This document shows, piece by piece, positions 45,112 to 55,042 of a DNA stretch of 64,000 nt (position 1 is the first letter of the stretch; each line of letters starts with the position of its first letter). The notes below the pieces were generated by a model. That model saw only the letters and a list, made by a program, of their open reading frames with translations. It made no database searches and was not told the origin of the DNA. The translations under genes were made by a program, and so were the position numbers. Source of the DNA: an archaeon (GTDB taxonomy: Archaea; Thermoproteota; Nitrososphaeria; Nitrososphaerales; Gagatemarchaeaceae); contig JAKAUC010000018.1 of NCBI GenBank assembly GCA_021827865.1, forward strand, positions 40,125 to 104,124, written 5' to 3'.

Positions 45112-46224
45112 CTAATTATCCTTCTGCCTCTTCCAGCCGTATGACCGCTCGTCATAGAACGGAGGTTTCGTGACGCTAGCCGGCTGGCTGGACCCCCTGA
45201 TGGTCACGCCGACCCTGGAGCCAGGCTCGGAGCTCCCCTGCGCCAAGTAGCAGAGAGCTATCCCCTTCCTGAGGACGGGGGAGAAGGTGCCGCTCGTGAC
45301 CACCCCCGCCGCGCCGGCGTCTCCCAGGACCTCGAAGCCGTGCCTGGGGATGCCGAAGTCAAGGACGAGCCCCCGCCTGACCTTGGATGGGGGCTGGGCT
45401 CCGGACGCTTCCAGGGCCTCCGAGCCCACGAAGCCGCGCTTCCCGGCGGCGATGACCCACGCGAGGTCAGCTTCGTATGGGTTGGTGCCCTGGTCCATGT
45501 CGGAACCGTGGAGTGGGAACCCCGCTTCCAGCCTCAGGGAGTCTCTGGCGCCAAGGCCGCAGGGAGTCGAGGTCTCGGCCAGCTTCTCCCACACCTTCAT
45601 CGCCCCGTCAGGGCGCTCGCTGGTGGCCCCGTAGACGATCACCTCGAACCCGTCCTCGCCCGTGTATCCGGTCCTCGAAACCAGCGCCTCCTCGCCTGCC
45701 ACCCTGGCTTCCGCGCACCTGAACCGCTTGAGCTGGCCCAGGTCCAGGTCGGTCAGGCGCTGGAGCGAGGAGACGGCACCGGGGCCCTGCACCGCGACCA
45801 TTGCCGTCGAGCCCGTCCTGTCGTCGATGACGAGGCCGCTGGGAGAGTGGGCGCGCATATGCTCCATGTCGGCCTTGGCGTTGGCGGCGTTGACCACCAC
45901 CAGGTACGATTCCTCCCCGAGTTTCTCGATGATCAGGTCGTCGATTATCCCGCCCCTGTCGTTGAGGAGGAGCGTATAGAACGCCTTCCCCGGTGGCTGG
46001 GTCTTCACGGCGGTTGGGACGAGCTCTTCCAGGAAACCCGTGGCCTTCTGGCCTTCCACGCGGAACCTCCCCATGTGGGAGACGTCGAAGATCCCTGAGG
46101 CGTTTCTGACCGCCATGTGCTCGGCCGCGGTAGTGGTGTACCAGAGCGGCATTTCGTAGCCTGCGAACTCCGTGAGCTTGGCGCGCTTCGAGTGGTAGCC
46201 GAAGAGCTGGGTGGTCTTGGGCAT
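45112..46224 (-). CDS. gcvT: Glycine cleavage system T protein (aminomethyltransferase)
   Basis: FDVSHMGRFRVEG, ARDSLRLEAGFPLHGSDMDQGTNPYEADLAW, VTSGTFSPVLRKGIALCYL. Confidence 0.96.
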   Translation of the reverse strand: MPKTTQLFGYHSKRAKLTEFAGYEMPLWYTTTAAEHMAVRNASGIFDVSHMGRFRVEGQKATGFLEELVPTAVKTQPPGKAFYTLLLNDRGGIIDDLIIEKLGEESYLVVVNAANAKADMEHMRAHSPSGLVIDDRTGSTAMVAVQGPGAVSSLQRLTDLDLGQLKRFRCAEARVAGEEALVSRTGYTGEDGFEVIVYGATSERPDGAMKVWEKLAETSTPCGLGARDSLRLEAGFPLHGSDMDQGTNPYEADLAWVIAAGKRGFVGSEALEASGAQPPSKVRRGLVLDFGIPRHGFEVLGDAGAAGVVTSGTFSPVLRKGIALCYLAQGSSEPGSRVGVTIRGSSQPASVTKPPFYDERSYGWKRQKDN

Positions 46225-46241
46225 GTGCTCGAGCGGGCCCC

Positions 46242-46254
46242 GACGCTATTTAAG
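46242..46254. promoter_or_regulatory. Shared AT-rich promoter element between gcvT and cofE
   Basis: cgctatttaagtg between divergent starts; same tatttaagtggg word occurs upstream of the 14826-15548 gene near 15571-15582. Confidence 0.35.
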
Positions 46255-46279
46255 TGGGCGACGTCGATGGCGGAGTTCG

Positions 46280-47047
46280 TTGCTCTCGCTACGCCCGGTG
46301 CGGGTCACTGCGAAGGGCGCCAAGTTCGACCTCATCGCGCTCATCGAAGAGGAAGTCGGCGCGGAGCTGAGGGACGGCGACGTGCTCGTCATCTCTAGCA
46401 AGTTCGTCGCCATGTCAGAAGGGAGGGTCGTCAGCCTCGGGGGGGTGAATCCAGGGGCGAGGGCGAGGGCGCTGGCGGCGGAGCACCACATGGACCCGAG
46501 GATCTGCGAGCTGGTCCTCCGCGAGTCCGACCGGGTGATTGGCGGAATACCCGGCTTCCTCCTCGCCAGCAAGGAAGGGCTCCTGACGCCCAACGCGGGC
46601 ATAGACAAGTCGAACGTCAGGCACGGAGCGGTGATCCTCTACCCCAGGAGGCCCGAAGCCGCCGCTCGGACGATCAGAGAGGCCCTGATGTTCTCCAGGG
46701 GCGTGTCCGTAGGCGTCGTGATATGCGACAGTAGGCTCTCCCCCACGAGGAGAGGGACCACCGGTGTGGCGGTGGGGTCGTCGGGGATCGAGGCGGTCCA
46801 AGACATGAGGGGGAGGAGAGACCTCTTCGGCAACGTGCTCAAAGTGACGTCCCAGGCGGTGGCCGATGACCTGAGTTCGGCGGCAGAGGTGCTGATGGGG
46901 GAGTCGGACGAGGCCACGCCCATGGTGCTGGTGAGGGGGCTGAAGAAGGCGCTGAGACAGGGTTCGGAGTACGGCCCGAGGAGGTTCGCGGTGGCGTTGG
47001 AGGAGGACGTCTTCCTCAGGAGCCTCGGATTCGCGGGGGGCGCATAG
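46280..47047 (+). CDS. cofE: Coenzyme F420-0:L-glutamate ligase
   Basis: GDVLVISSKFVAMSEGRVVSL, GFLLASKEGLLTPNAGIDKSN, CDSRLSPTRRGTTGVAVGSSGIEAV; TTG start inferred. Confidence 0.93.
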   Translation: MLSLRPVRVTAKGAKFDLIALIEEEVGAELRDGDVLVISSKFVAMSEGRVVSLGGVNPGARARALAAEHHMDPRICELVLRESDRVIGGIPGFLLASKEGLLTPNAGIDKSNVRHGAVILYPRRPEAAARTIREALMFSRGVSVGVVICDSRLSPTRRGTTGVAVGSSGIEAVQDMRGRRDLFGNVLKVTSQAVADDLSSAAEVLMGESDEATPMVLVRGLKKALRQGSEYGPRRFAVALEEDVFLRSLGFAGGA

Positions 47048-47079
47048 GCCTAAATGTCCGGGAAGAGCCGGCCTCGACG

Positions 47080-47256
47080 TTGACCTATGAGATTGTTTGT
47101 AACTCCTGCGGCGCTCCGCTGTACTCCGGGTTCGACCTAAGGTCGCCGGGGGACGTGCTGAAGGCCACCGACTACAGGTGCAGGAAGTGCGGTACCAAGC
47201 TCGCCCTGAGCAGGTTCCAGGTCGACGTCAGGAAAATCGACGGCTCCTTCGACTAG
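47080..47256 (+). CDS. Small zinc-ribbon protein
   Basis: TTG start: LTYEIVCNSCGAPLYSGFDLRSPGDVLKATDYRCRKCGTKLALSRFQVDVRKIDGSFD; not in ORF track. Confidence 0.75.
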   Translation: MTYEIVCNSCGAPLYSGFDLRSPGDVLKATDYRCRKCGTKLALSRFQVDVRKIDGSFD

Positions 47257-47306
47257 GGTTGACTGATAGGGCACCGCAAAGTCCTCAGGTCTGGGGCGAC
47301 CCGGCG

Positions 47307-49370
47307 GTGAGCGGTGGCTACACCCTCGTGGTCTGTGAGAAGCCCGACGCAGCGAAGAGGGTGGCCGACGCGCTCTCTGGTGGGAGGAGCGCGGCCTCAC
47401 AGGTGGAAGGGACGACAGTATTCAGCTTCGCGAAGGATGGAGAGGAGTTCGTGGTCTGCTCGGCCCAGGGCCACGTCTACGGCGTGTCTGACCCCGCGGA
47501 GGAGAGGACAGTCTATCCCGTCTTCGACGTTGAGTGGTACCCGCTCAACCTTGTGGAGGAAGAGAGTGCGTCAGCCGGGAGGCGCATCGCAGCGATAAGG
47601 AAGCTCGCGGCCGGGGCGGCCAGGTTCGTGAACGCCTGCGACTTCGACGTCGAAGGCGAGACCATTGGATTCAATCTGCTGAGGTATGCCTGTGGGGGGA
47701 AGGAGAAGGGGGCGCTCAGGGCGAGGTTCTCAACCCTCACGGAGGAAGACCTGAGGAGGTCCTTCGGCTCGCTGGAACCCCAGGCCGCTGATGGGCTGGC
47801 GAGGGCTGGCCGGGCGAGGCACGTGATCGACTTCCTGTGGGGGATCAACCTGTCGAGGGCGCTTTCCCAATCCCCGCTCGGCCTGGGGCACAGGTTCAGG
47901 ACCGTGAGCGTCGGCAGGGTCCAGGGGCCGACCCTCGGGTTCCTGGCAAAGAGAGAGCGGGAGATACGCGAGTTCGTACCCACACCCTACTGGAAGGTGA
48001 CGGGGGTGTTCGAGAAGGACGGCAGGGAGTTCTCCGCATGGTACGCCGAGGAGAAGGTCAGGACGAAGGCGCAGGCGGAGGAGGTTCGCGCCGCGTGCAG
48101 AGGTGGCACGGCCGTCGTCGTCGCCGTGCAGAGGAGCCAGGTCCAGGTTAGCCCTCCCCCGCCCTTCAGCCTCGGAGACCTTCAGAAGGAGGCGTACAGG
48201 GCGCTCAGGATTCCTCCGAGCAGGACGCTCCAGATAGCCGAGGGCCTATACCTGGCCGCCCTGATCTCTTACCCGCGGACCAGCAGCCAGAAGCTCCCTC
48301 CCTCCCTGGACCTAAGGAGGATTCTCGGCGGCCTTGGGAGGGTGCGCGCGTACTCGGACGCGGTCGAGGAGATACTGAAGTCGGGGTCCAGGACAGTCCA
48401 AGGGGCGAGGTCGGACCCCGCCCACCCGGCCATCCATCCAACCGGGGAGAGGCCTCAGAGGCCGCTGGATGGTCAGGCGGCCTCGCTGCTCGACCTTGTC
48501 GTCAGGAGGTTCCTCGCCGGCTTCGGGCCGCCGGCCAGGAGGGAGCTTGTCGACGTCTCGATGGACGTGGGGGGGCACCGGTTCAAGGCCTTGGGGAGCA
48601 GGACCACCTTCCCCGGTTGGATGGACTACTACGGCAGGTATGCCGGGCGCAGGGACCAGGAACCTCCTCCGGTAGCCGAAGGGGAAAGGGCGGGAGTCGT
48701 CAGCGTGACCGTCGAAGAGAAGTTCGAGCAGAGACCGCCGAGGTACAACCAGGGCAGCCTGCTGGAGAAGATGGAGAGCGAGGGTATCGGAACGAAGGCG
48801 ACCAGGGCAGACATGATCTCGACGCTGCTTTCGAGGGGGTACGCCTCTGGGGATAGCCTGACGGTGACAGACCTCGGGTTTGCGGTGGTGGAGGCCATGG
48901 AGAAGTACGCCCCCTCGGTGGTGAGCACCGAACTCACCCGGCATGTGGAGGAGATGCTGGAAGGGGTCGAAGAAGGGGCCGGGGGGGAGGCAGATGTCGT
49001 CAGGGAGACGGTACGAACGGCCGCCGAGCAGCTCGCAGAGCTCTTCGCCAACGAGGGAGAGGTGGGCAGGGTGATCGACGCGGCGATTGCCGGTGAGGCC
49101 TCGAAGGCAGGGGCCCTGGGAGGGTGCCCGGTCTGCAAGAGCGGAACCCTCAGGATCGTACGCTCCAGGACGACGAAGAAGAGGTTCGTCGGGTGCTCGA
49201 ACTACCCATCGGGGTGCCGGGCGTCGGCCCCCCTCCCCCAGCGGGGGACTCTCAGGCCGGCCGCGAAGCCCTGCGAGAAGTGCTCCTGGCCAGTGGTGTA
49301 CGTCTCAGGAGGGAGGCGGCCTTGGAAGCTCTGCGTCAACCCGGACTGCCCCGGACGGAGCAAGCCATGA
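47307..49370 (+). CDS. topA: DNA topoisomerase I (type IA)
   Basis: GGYTLVVCEKPDAAKRVADALSG, CDFDVEGETIG, LISYPRTSSQKLP active-site Tyr, C-terminal zinc fingers. Confidence 0.95.
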   Translation: MSGGYTLVVCEKPDAAKRVADALSGGRSAASQVEGTTVFSFAKDGEEFVVCSAQGHVYGVSDPAEERTVYPVFDVEWYPLNLVEEESASAGRRIAAIRKLAAGAARFVNACDFDVEGETIGFNLLRYACGGKEKGALRARFSTLTEEDLRRSFGSLEPQAADGLARAGRARHVIDFLWGINLSRALSQSPLGLGHRFRTVSVGRVQGPTLGFLAKREREIREFVPTPYWKVTGVFEKDGREFSAWYAEEKVRTKAQAEEVRAACRGGTAVVVAVQRSQVQVSPPPPFSLGDLQKEAYRALRIPPSRTLQIAEGLYLAALISYPRTSSQKLPPSLDLRRILGGLGRVRAYSDAVEEILKSGSRTVQGARSDPAHPAIHPTGERPQRPLDGQAASLLDLVVRRFLAGFGPPARRELVDVSMDVGGHRFKALGSRTTFPGWMDYYGRYAGRRDQEPPPVAEGERAGVVSVTVEEKFEQRPPRYNQGSLLEKMESEGIGTKATRADMISTLLSRGYASGDSLTVTDLGFAVVEAMEKYAPSVVSTELTRHVEEMLEGVEEGAGGEADVVRETVRTAAEQLAELFANEGEVGRVIDAAIAGEASKAGALGGCPVCKSGTLRIVRSRTTKKRFVGCSNYPSGCRASAPLPQRGTLRPAAKPCEKCSWPVVYVSGGRRPWKLCVNPDCPGRSKP

Positions 49371-49573
49371 AGTGCGCCGTCTGCGGCAGGGAGGGCGCGG
49401 GGAAACTCTGCCAGCGCCACGCTGTGGCGAAGGAGAGGCTGGAGGCGGCGTACCCTCTCTGGGTCAGGGCCTATGGGAGGATGAGTTGGGGAGACTACTT
49501 GGATAACGTTATACGCAACGTCCAGACGGGCCCATGGGCAAAAGAGGTAGCTGAAGCCCTGCGTGATAGTTAG
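49367..49573 (+). CDS. Conserved small zinc-finger protein
   Basis: MKCAVCGREGAGKLCQRHAVAKERLEAAYPLWVRAYGRMSWGDYLDNVIRN; ATGA overlap with topA. Confidence 0.75.
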   Translation: MKCAVCGREGAGKLCQRHAVAKERLEAAYPLWVRAYGRMSWGDYLDNVIRNVQTGPWAKEVAEALRDS

Positions 49574-49981
49574 ATGATCAGACAAGCAATCCAGTTGGCG
49601 TACAGGAGGAGCGTAGGCGCCGTGAAGGACTGGCTAGTGGGCTCTGTGTCCTCCGCCACCAGAGGTGGAGGCCTCGTCCAGGTGCTCTACGTCATCGTCC
49701 TCATCGGCCTCATGGCCGGGTTCGTCAGCGCGATCACCTACCCTGTGGCCAACGAGACCCTGATCCCCTACCCCAGCGGCGCGAACGAGACGGTCCCCGA
49801 AGCCGTGGTCGACGCCATGGTGATCATACTGGGGGGTGCGGGCATATACCTCACCTACTTGAGCGGCAGGCAGACGGTCAGGCCCAGGGCGGTCAACTTC
49901 TACCTCGCCCTTGCGCTGCTGCTGCTCATCGTTTCGCTGTTCATAGGGTTCAACCTCGCGATCCTCAAGGGATTCGGGTAG
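49574..49981 (+). CDS. Small membrane protein, hypothetical
   Basis: Three hydrophobic segments; co-directional with topA. Confidence 0.7.
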   Translation: MIRQAIQLAYRRSVGAVKDWLVGSVSSATRGGGLVQVLYVIVLIGLMAGFVSAITYPVANETLIPYPSGANETVPEAVVDAMVIILGGAGIYLTYLSGRQTVRPRAVNFYLALALLLLIVSLFIGFNLAILKGFG

Positions 49982-50561
49982 AGAAGACCCCGCCCGGCCA
50001 GGCCGAGCCCCTCTCAGTCCGCATCGACAGCTCGGACCCCTTCACCTCGACGGACGCCGCTATATCAGAGAGCCCCGATATCGACCTCGCCGTCCCGAGC
50101 CTCCCGAAGCCCTCGCGCCTGTACATGCCGAGGATGACGGCCTTCGAGTTCGTCTTGGCAAGGTATGACAGGCCGGCCAGCGCGAACCCCAACCGCCTGC
50201 CCCGGGAGCGGCCGTCGTCGAGGGAGAAGAGGTGGTAGAGGGTGTTGAGGCTGTCCAAGATGAGGGCGCCCTGGGGGGCGACGAAGAGCTGGGAGACCTC
50301 CGCTTCGATGTCAGAGCCCGGGGCGGGGACCCTCAGCGTCCACGAGTCGGCTTCGGCGGGGGAGGGCGTCAGGACCGAGTCGGCGTGGGAGGAGTAGAAG
50401 GCGTCGAGGTCCAAGACCGCGGCCGCCATCCCTGAAGCCCCCAGCAGGCCGGCGAGGGTCCTGGCGAAGGCTAGGTTGTCCTGCCTCTCTGCGAACAGAA
50501 AGGTGGCGGTCTTCCCCAGGAGCGGCTCGAGGAAAGACCGCGACCCCTGGGCTGCGCTCAT
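49965..50561 (-). CDS. RecA/KaiC-fold-like protein lacking Walker A
   Basis: APQGALILDSLNTLYHLF Walker-B-like; LTKNSKAVILGMYRRE-like region; no GxxxxGK[ST]. Confidence 0.45.
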   Translation of the reverse strand: MSAAQGSRSFLEPLLGKTATFLFAERQDNLAFARTLAGLLGASGMAAAVLDLDAFYSSHADSVLTPSPAEADSWTLRVPAPGSDIEAEVSQLFVAPQGALILDSLNTLYHLFSLDDGRSRGRRLGFALAGLSYLAKTNSKAVILGMYRREGFGRLGTARSISGLSDIAASVEVKGSELSMRTERGSAWPGGVFSTRIP

Positions 50562-50704
50562 TCGCGCCCTTCGATGATTGAACCGCTATAAGGCATCGCC
50601 GGGGTTCCTTCAATGAGGCCTGACTGAGTCGGTCGGCCAAGGGCCGCGTGACCCTGCGCGGCGTTCTGTCAGGACAAACGGCATAAATCACTGCGAGCGG
50701 GCCT

Positions 50705-52444
50705 ATGACGACCATGACAAAGAAAGTAGCAGACATCATCGTCGATTCTCTGGTTTCTCAGGGGGTGGAACGGGTGTACGGGGTGGTGGGCGACTCCCTC
50801 AATGGGATAGTCAACGCCATCCGCGCCAGGGGCGGCGAGATTGAATGGGTTGGGGTCCGCCATGAGGAGACTGCAGCTTTCGCTGCCGGCGCGGAAGCAC
50901 GCCTGACCGGGAAGCTCGCGGTATGCGCTGGGAGCTGCGGGCCGGGGAACATGCACCTGATCAACGGCCTCTACGACTGCTACAGGAACCGAGTGCCCGT
51001 CCTCGCCATCGCCTCCCACATCCCGAGCAGGGAGATCGGCAGCGGCTACTTCCAGGAGACGCACCCGGAGCTGCTGTTCAAGGAGTGCTCCCTATACTGC
51101 GAACTGGTCTCCCACCCCGAGCAGATCTGCAGGGTGCTCGAGATCGCGATGCGGACGGCTGTCGCCGAGGGAGGCGTGTCGGTGCTGGTGATTCCGGGGG
51201 ATGTAGCCCTCCTCGACTCGACGACCCAGCGGCCGGTCCCTTCCTTCGAAAGGCCGTCCCCGTCCGTCCGCCCCTCCGATGCTGAGCTACGTAAGGCCGC
51301 TGACATCCTCAACTCATGCTCGAAGGTCACGATCCTCGGAGGGGCGGGGTGCGAGGGGGCCCACTCCGAGCTGGTCGAAGTCGCTGGGGTGCTGAACGCC
51401 CCGATAGTGCACGCCATGAGGGGGAAGGAGTTCATCGAATGCGACAACCCCTACGACGTGGGGATGACCGGGCTCCTGGGGTTCTCGTCGGGGTACTACG
51501 CCATGATGGACTCCGACGCTCTCCTCATGCTGGGGACCGACTTCCCGTACCAGCAGTTCTACCCTCCCGGAGCTAAAGTGATCCAGGTCGACGTCAGGGG
51601 AGGGCAGATTGGGAGGAGGACCAAGGTCGACCTCGGCCTGGTGGGGGACGTCAGGACGACCCTCTCGGCGTTGAAGCCGCTTCTGTCTCCGAACAAGGGG
51701 GGAGAAGGTCACCTGAAGGCCAGCCTGGACCACTACCGGAAGGCCAGGGACGAGCTCGATTCCCTCGCCGTCGGGAAGCCGGGGAAGGCACCGATACACC
51801 CCCAGTACGTCGCGAGGGTGGCCAACGAGGTCGCGGCCGACGACGCCATATTCACCTGTGATGTGGGGACCCCCACCATCTGGGCGGCGCGGTACCTGAG
51901 GATGAACGGGAGGCGCAGGCTGCTGGGGTCATTCTCCCATGGCTCTATGGCAGCGGCCCTCCCACTGGCGATCGGGGCGCAGAAGGCGTTCCCTGGGAGG
52001 CAGGTGGTCTCCTTCTCGGGGGACGGGGGGATCGCGATGCTGCTGGGGGACGTACTCACCCTCAAGCAGCAGAGCCTCCCCGTGAAGGTGGTGGTCTTCA
52101 ACAATGGCGCCCTCGCCTTCGTCGAGCTCGAGATGAAGGCGGCAGGGATGCTGGAGCATGGTACTGAGCTCCTCAACCCTGACTTCGCTAAGGTGGCCGA
52201 GGCCGCGGGCCTTCTCGGCCTGCGAGCCGAGCTGCCGGAGCAGGTGGAGCCCATGCTGAGGCAGATGCTGCAGCACCCCGGTCCCGCGCTCCTCGACGTC
52301 GTGGTAAACCGCCAGGAGCTCTCGATCCCGCCGAGCCTGAAGCTAGAGGAGCTCAGAGGGATGACCCTCTACATGGCCAAAGCGGTCCTCAATGGGCGCG
52401 GGGACGAGGTCCTCGACCTGGCACGGACCAACCTCTTCAGGTAG
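50705..52444 (+). CDS. ThDP-dependent pyruvate oxidase/dehydrogenase-like enzyme (PoxB type)
   Basis: VYGVVGDSLNGIVNAIR, GVRHEETAAFAAGAEARLTGKLAVCAGSCGPGNMHLINGLYDCYRN, SFSGDGGIAMLLGDVLTLKQQSLPVKVVVFNNGALAFVELE. Confidence 0.92.
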   Translation: MTTMTKKVADIIVDSLVSQGVERVYGVVGDSLNGIVNAIRARGGEIEWVGVRHEETAAFAAGAEARLTGKLAVCAGSCGPGNMHLINGLYDCYRNRVPVLAIASHIPSREIGSGYFQETHPELLFKECSLYCELVSHPEQICRVLEIAMRTAVAEGGVSVLVIPGDVALLDSTTQRPVPSFERPSPSVRPSDAELRKAADILNSCSKVTILGGAGCEGAHSELVEVAGVLNAPIVHAMRGKEFIECDNPYDVGMTGLLGFSSGYYAMMDSDALLMLGTDFPYQQFYPPGAKVIQVDVRGGQIGRRTKVDLGLVGDVRTTLSALKPLLSPNKGGEGHLKASLDHYRKARDELDSLAVGKPGKAPIHPQYVARVANEVAADDAIFTCDVGTPTIWAARYLRMNGRRRLLGSFSHGSMAAALPLAIGAQKAFPGRQVVSFSGDGGIAMLLGDVLTLKQQSLPVKVVVFNNGALAFVELEMKAAGMLEHGTELLNPDFAKVAEAAGLLGLRAELPEQVEPMLRQMLQHPGPALLDVVVNRQELSIPPSLKLEELRGMTLYMAKAVLNGRGDEVLDLARTNLFR

Positions 52445-52513
52445 GGCCGAAGCCAGGATGGTCCGTCGCAACGCCGGCTAACATTCATAACCCCAGCTCC
52501 CCCGATTTCGGCC

Positions 52514-53497
52514 ATGGAGTTCGTCAGGATGGGCCAGACTGGCCTCAGGGTGTCGCGGATCTGCCTGGGGTGCATGTCGTTCGGAACGGGGGACGACTGG
52601 AGGGTCGACGGCGAGGCGGCGAAGAAGGTTCTCTCGCGCGCCTGGGACCTGGGGATTAACTTCTACGACACCGCGAACGTGTATTCGAACGGCAGGTCGG
52701 AGGAGATAGTCGGGGAGTTCCTCGACGGCCGCCGGGACGACGCGGTGCTGGCCACCAAGGTCCGCGGAGAGATGGGGCCGGGACCGAACCAGCACGGGCT
52801 GTCGAGGGCCCACATAATGTGGCAGCTGAGGGAGTCGCTCAGGAGGCTGAAGACGGACCACGTCGACCTCTACCAGATCCACAGGTGGGACTACGATACC
52901 CCGATCGAGGAGACGCTCTCGACGATGACCGACCTGGTCAGCCAGGGGAAGGTGCGGTACATTGGGGCTTCGAGCATGTGGGCGTGGCAGTTCGCCAAGG
53001 CCCTCTACACCAGCGATGTGAAGGGGTTCGCGCGCTTCGTCACCATGCAGGACCTCTACAACCTGCTCTACCGCGAGGAGGAGAGGGAGATGATCCCCCT
53101 CTGCAAGGCGGAAGGGGTAGGGCTCATCCCCTGGAGCCCCACCGCCGCAGGGATCCTCTCTGGGAAGTACTTCGAGAACGGGAAGCTGGTGACCAGGGAG
53201 GGCGACAGCAAGCGGATCAGCCCGGGGTCCATGGGCCACATGCGCTACGTCGGGAAGCCCCAGAACGACCAGATAGTGGGGAGGCTGGTCGAGCTCGCGA
53301 AGCAGAAGGGGGCGACCCCCAACCAGGTGGCCCTGGCGTGGCTGCTGAAGAAGGGGGTGACGGCGCCGATCATCGGCACGTCCAAGGTGGAGCACCTCGA
53401 GGAGATGGTCGGGGCCGTGGACGTGAAGCTCACAGACGACGAGGCGAAACACCTGGAGGAGCCCTATGTCCCCCAGCCAGTGATCGGGTTCACCTAG
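52514..53497 (+). CDS. Aldo/keto reductase
   Basis: GINFYDTANVYSNGRSEEIVG, VDLYQIHRWDYDTPIEETL, IPWSPTAAGILSGKY. Confidence 0.95.
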   Translation: MEFVRMGQTGLRVSRICLGCMSFGTGDDWRVDGEAAKKVLSRAWDLGINFYDTANVYSNGRSEEIVGEFLDGRRDDAVLATKVRGEMGPGPNQHGLSRAHIMWQLRESLRRLKTDHVDLYQIHRWDYDTPIEETLSTMTDLVSQGKVRYIGASSMWAWQFAKALYTSDVKGFARFVTMQDLYNLLYREEEREMIPLCKAEGVGLIPWSPTAAGILSGKYFENGKLVTREGDSKRISPGSMGHMRYVGKPQNDQIVGRLVELAKQKGATPNQVALAWLLKKGVTAPIIGTSKVEHLEEMVGAVDVKLTDDEAKHLEEPYVPQPVIGFT

Positions 53498-53521
53498 GCC
53501 TACGCATGGGTTGGCGGCCGG

Positions 53522-54337
53522 TCAGCCTCTTCTCCTGAGAACCACGAGCATGTGCTCGCTCACCCCGACGACCGAGGGGTGGGCGCAGGTCTTGTAGTGG
53601 GTCTCGAGCCAGACCCTCCACCTGCGGGGGTCCTTCGCCAGCCTGTTCACTTCTTCTCTGTGGACAGAGCCGACCCCTTCGAGCCCCACCATCGCCAGGA
53701 CCTCGACCCCCCTGACTCCCTCGGCCTCCGCTCTCAGCTCTTCGGGGAGGAAGAAGTGAGTCGCCGTGAAACCGCGCCCTCCGAGGTAGTCTCCGCTGTC
53801 TCGTATCTTCTTGAAGAGGGGGAGCTGGACTTCGTCCGGGAAGTACTTGAGCGCCGTGGCGATCATGGCCAGCCGGCTCATCACTGAGACGAAGATTGGC
53901 GAGCGGGCCTTCCCGACCCTGGCCAGCTCGGCCATCGCCTTCCTCCTGTCCTCGCCCTTCATCACGTGAGACAGCGGTCCACCGAGGCAGAGCACCGCGT
54001 CGAAGTAGCCGTCAGGGAACCGCGCCAGGTCCACTATGGACCCTTCCACGGCCGTGACCTTGCTGCCGAGCCCTTCTCTCCTGACCCGCCCCTCTGCGAA
54101 CCTGAGATTCGCAGGGGCGTAGTCGAGCAGGACAACGTCGTAACCCTTCCTGGCCAGCTCGATCGCGTACCTGCCGGGGCCGCCCCCTGCGTCCAGGATC
54201 AGCCCGTTCTTCGGCAGATACCTCCTGAGGAACTCCAGAGTCGTGTCGAACTCCAGCCGGTGGTAGGGGTCTGACTGGAGCCTGGCCCACTCCTCCTTCA
54301 CGTTCCCAGAGTAGAACCGTCTTACCGACCGCGTCAT
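53522..54337 (-). CDS. SAM-dependent methyltransferase
   Basis: GLILDAGGGPGRYAIELARKGYDVVLLDYAPANLRFAE. Confidence 0.9.
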   Translation of the reverse strand: MTRSVRRFYSGNVKEEWARLQSDPYHRLEFDTTLEFLRRYLPKNGLILDAGGGPGRYAIELARKGYDVVLLDYAPANLRFAEGRVRREGLGSKVTAVEGSIVDLARFPDGYFDAVLCLGGPLSHVMKGEDRRKAMAELARVGKARSPIFVSVMSRLAMIATALKYFPDEVQLPLFKKIRDSGDYLGGRGFTATHFFLPEELRAEAEGVRGVEVLAMVGLEGVGSVHREEVNRLAKDPRRWRVWLETHYKTCAHPSVVGVSEHMLVVLRRRG

Positions 54338-54454
54338 CGCGACGGCCTGGTTTCGGGACGGCCGTATTATAGGTGAATGAAGCGCGGGACGGCCTGGCTC
54401 TTCACCCCCTGACGAAATAGCTTTCCACCGCGTCCCCGGGCGTCACCGTCGCTC

Positions 54455-55042
54455 TTGGAGGTCTCCACACAGGGAAGGAACCTGACCGTGGCCGTCGTCG
54501 GAGGGCTCGCGCTTGGGACGGCGCTGGCGTTCGTGAGCGTGGATGGAGTGCCCCTGACGTACCTGCTCCTCCAGTTCAACGGCCTTGTGCTGAAGGGATG
54601 GGCGTGGCAGCTCGTCACGTCGATAATCGTCGCGCCCCCGACCTGGTCAGGCGTCCTAGATGTCGGATTCAACGCCATGGCGTTGGTCTGGCTCGACGGC
54701 TTCTTCACCCTGGCTTACAGCAAGAACCAGTACTACGCGGTCTTCCTGCTGACGGGAATCGCTGGCAACGTCGTGAGCCTTGCCAATGGGCCGAGGGCCG
54801 CGAGCTTCGGAGCCTCGGGCGGGATCTTCGGGCTCCTCGCGGGGGTCATCTCATTCGACGTGGTCACGAGCAGGAAGCCCGACTTCACCCTCATCGCCTG
54901 GTTCGTGGCCGTCTTCCTGGTCAGCAGCTTCCTGTTCGCCTCTGTGGACTGGCTGGCCCACCTGGGAGGGGCGCTGGTTGGACTTGGGCTGGGGTGCGTC
55001 ATAGGAGCCCGCAGAAGGGGAGACGAGCCTGGGTCCCAGTAG
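54455..55042 (+). CDS. Rhomboid family intramembrane serine protease
   Basis: FGASGGIFGLLAG and DWLAHLGGALVGLGLG; TTG start. Confidence 0.85.
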   Translation: MEVSTQGRNLTVAVVGGLALGTALAFVSVDGVPLTYLLLQFNGLVLKGWAWQLVTSIIVAPPTWSGVLDVGFNAMALVWLDGFFTLAYSKNQYYAVFLLTGIAGNVVSLANGPRAASFGASGGIFGLLAGVISFDVVTSRKPDFTLIAWFVAVFLVSSFLFASVDWLAHLGGALVGLGLGCVIGARRRGDEPGSQ

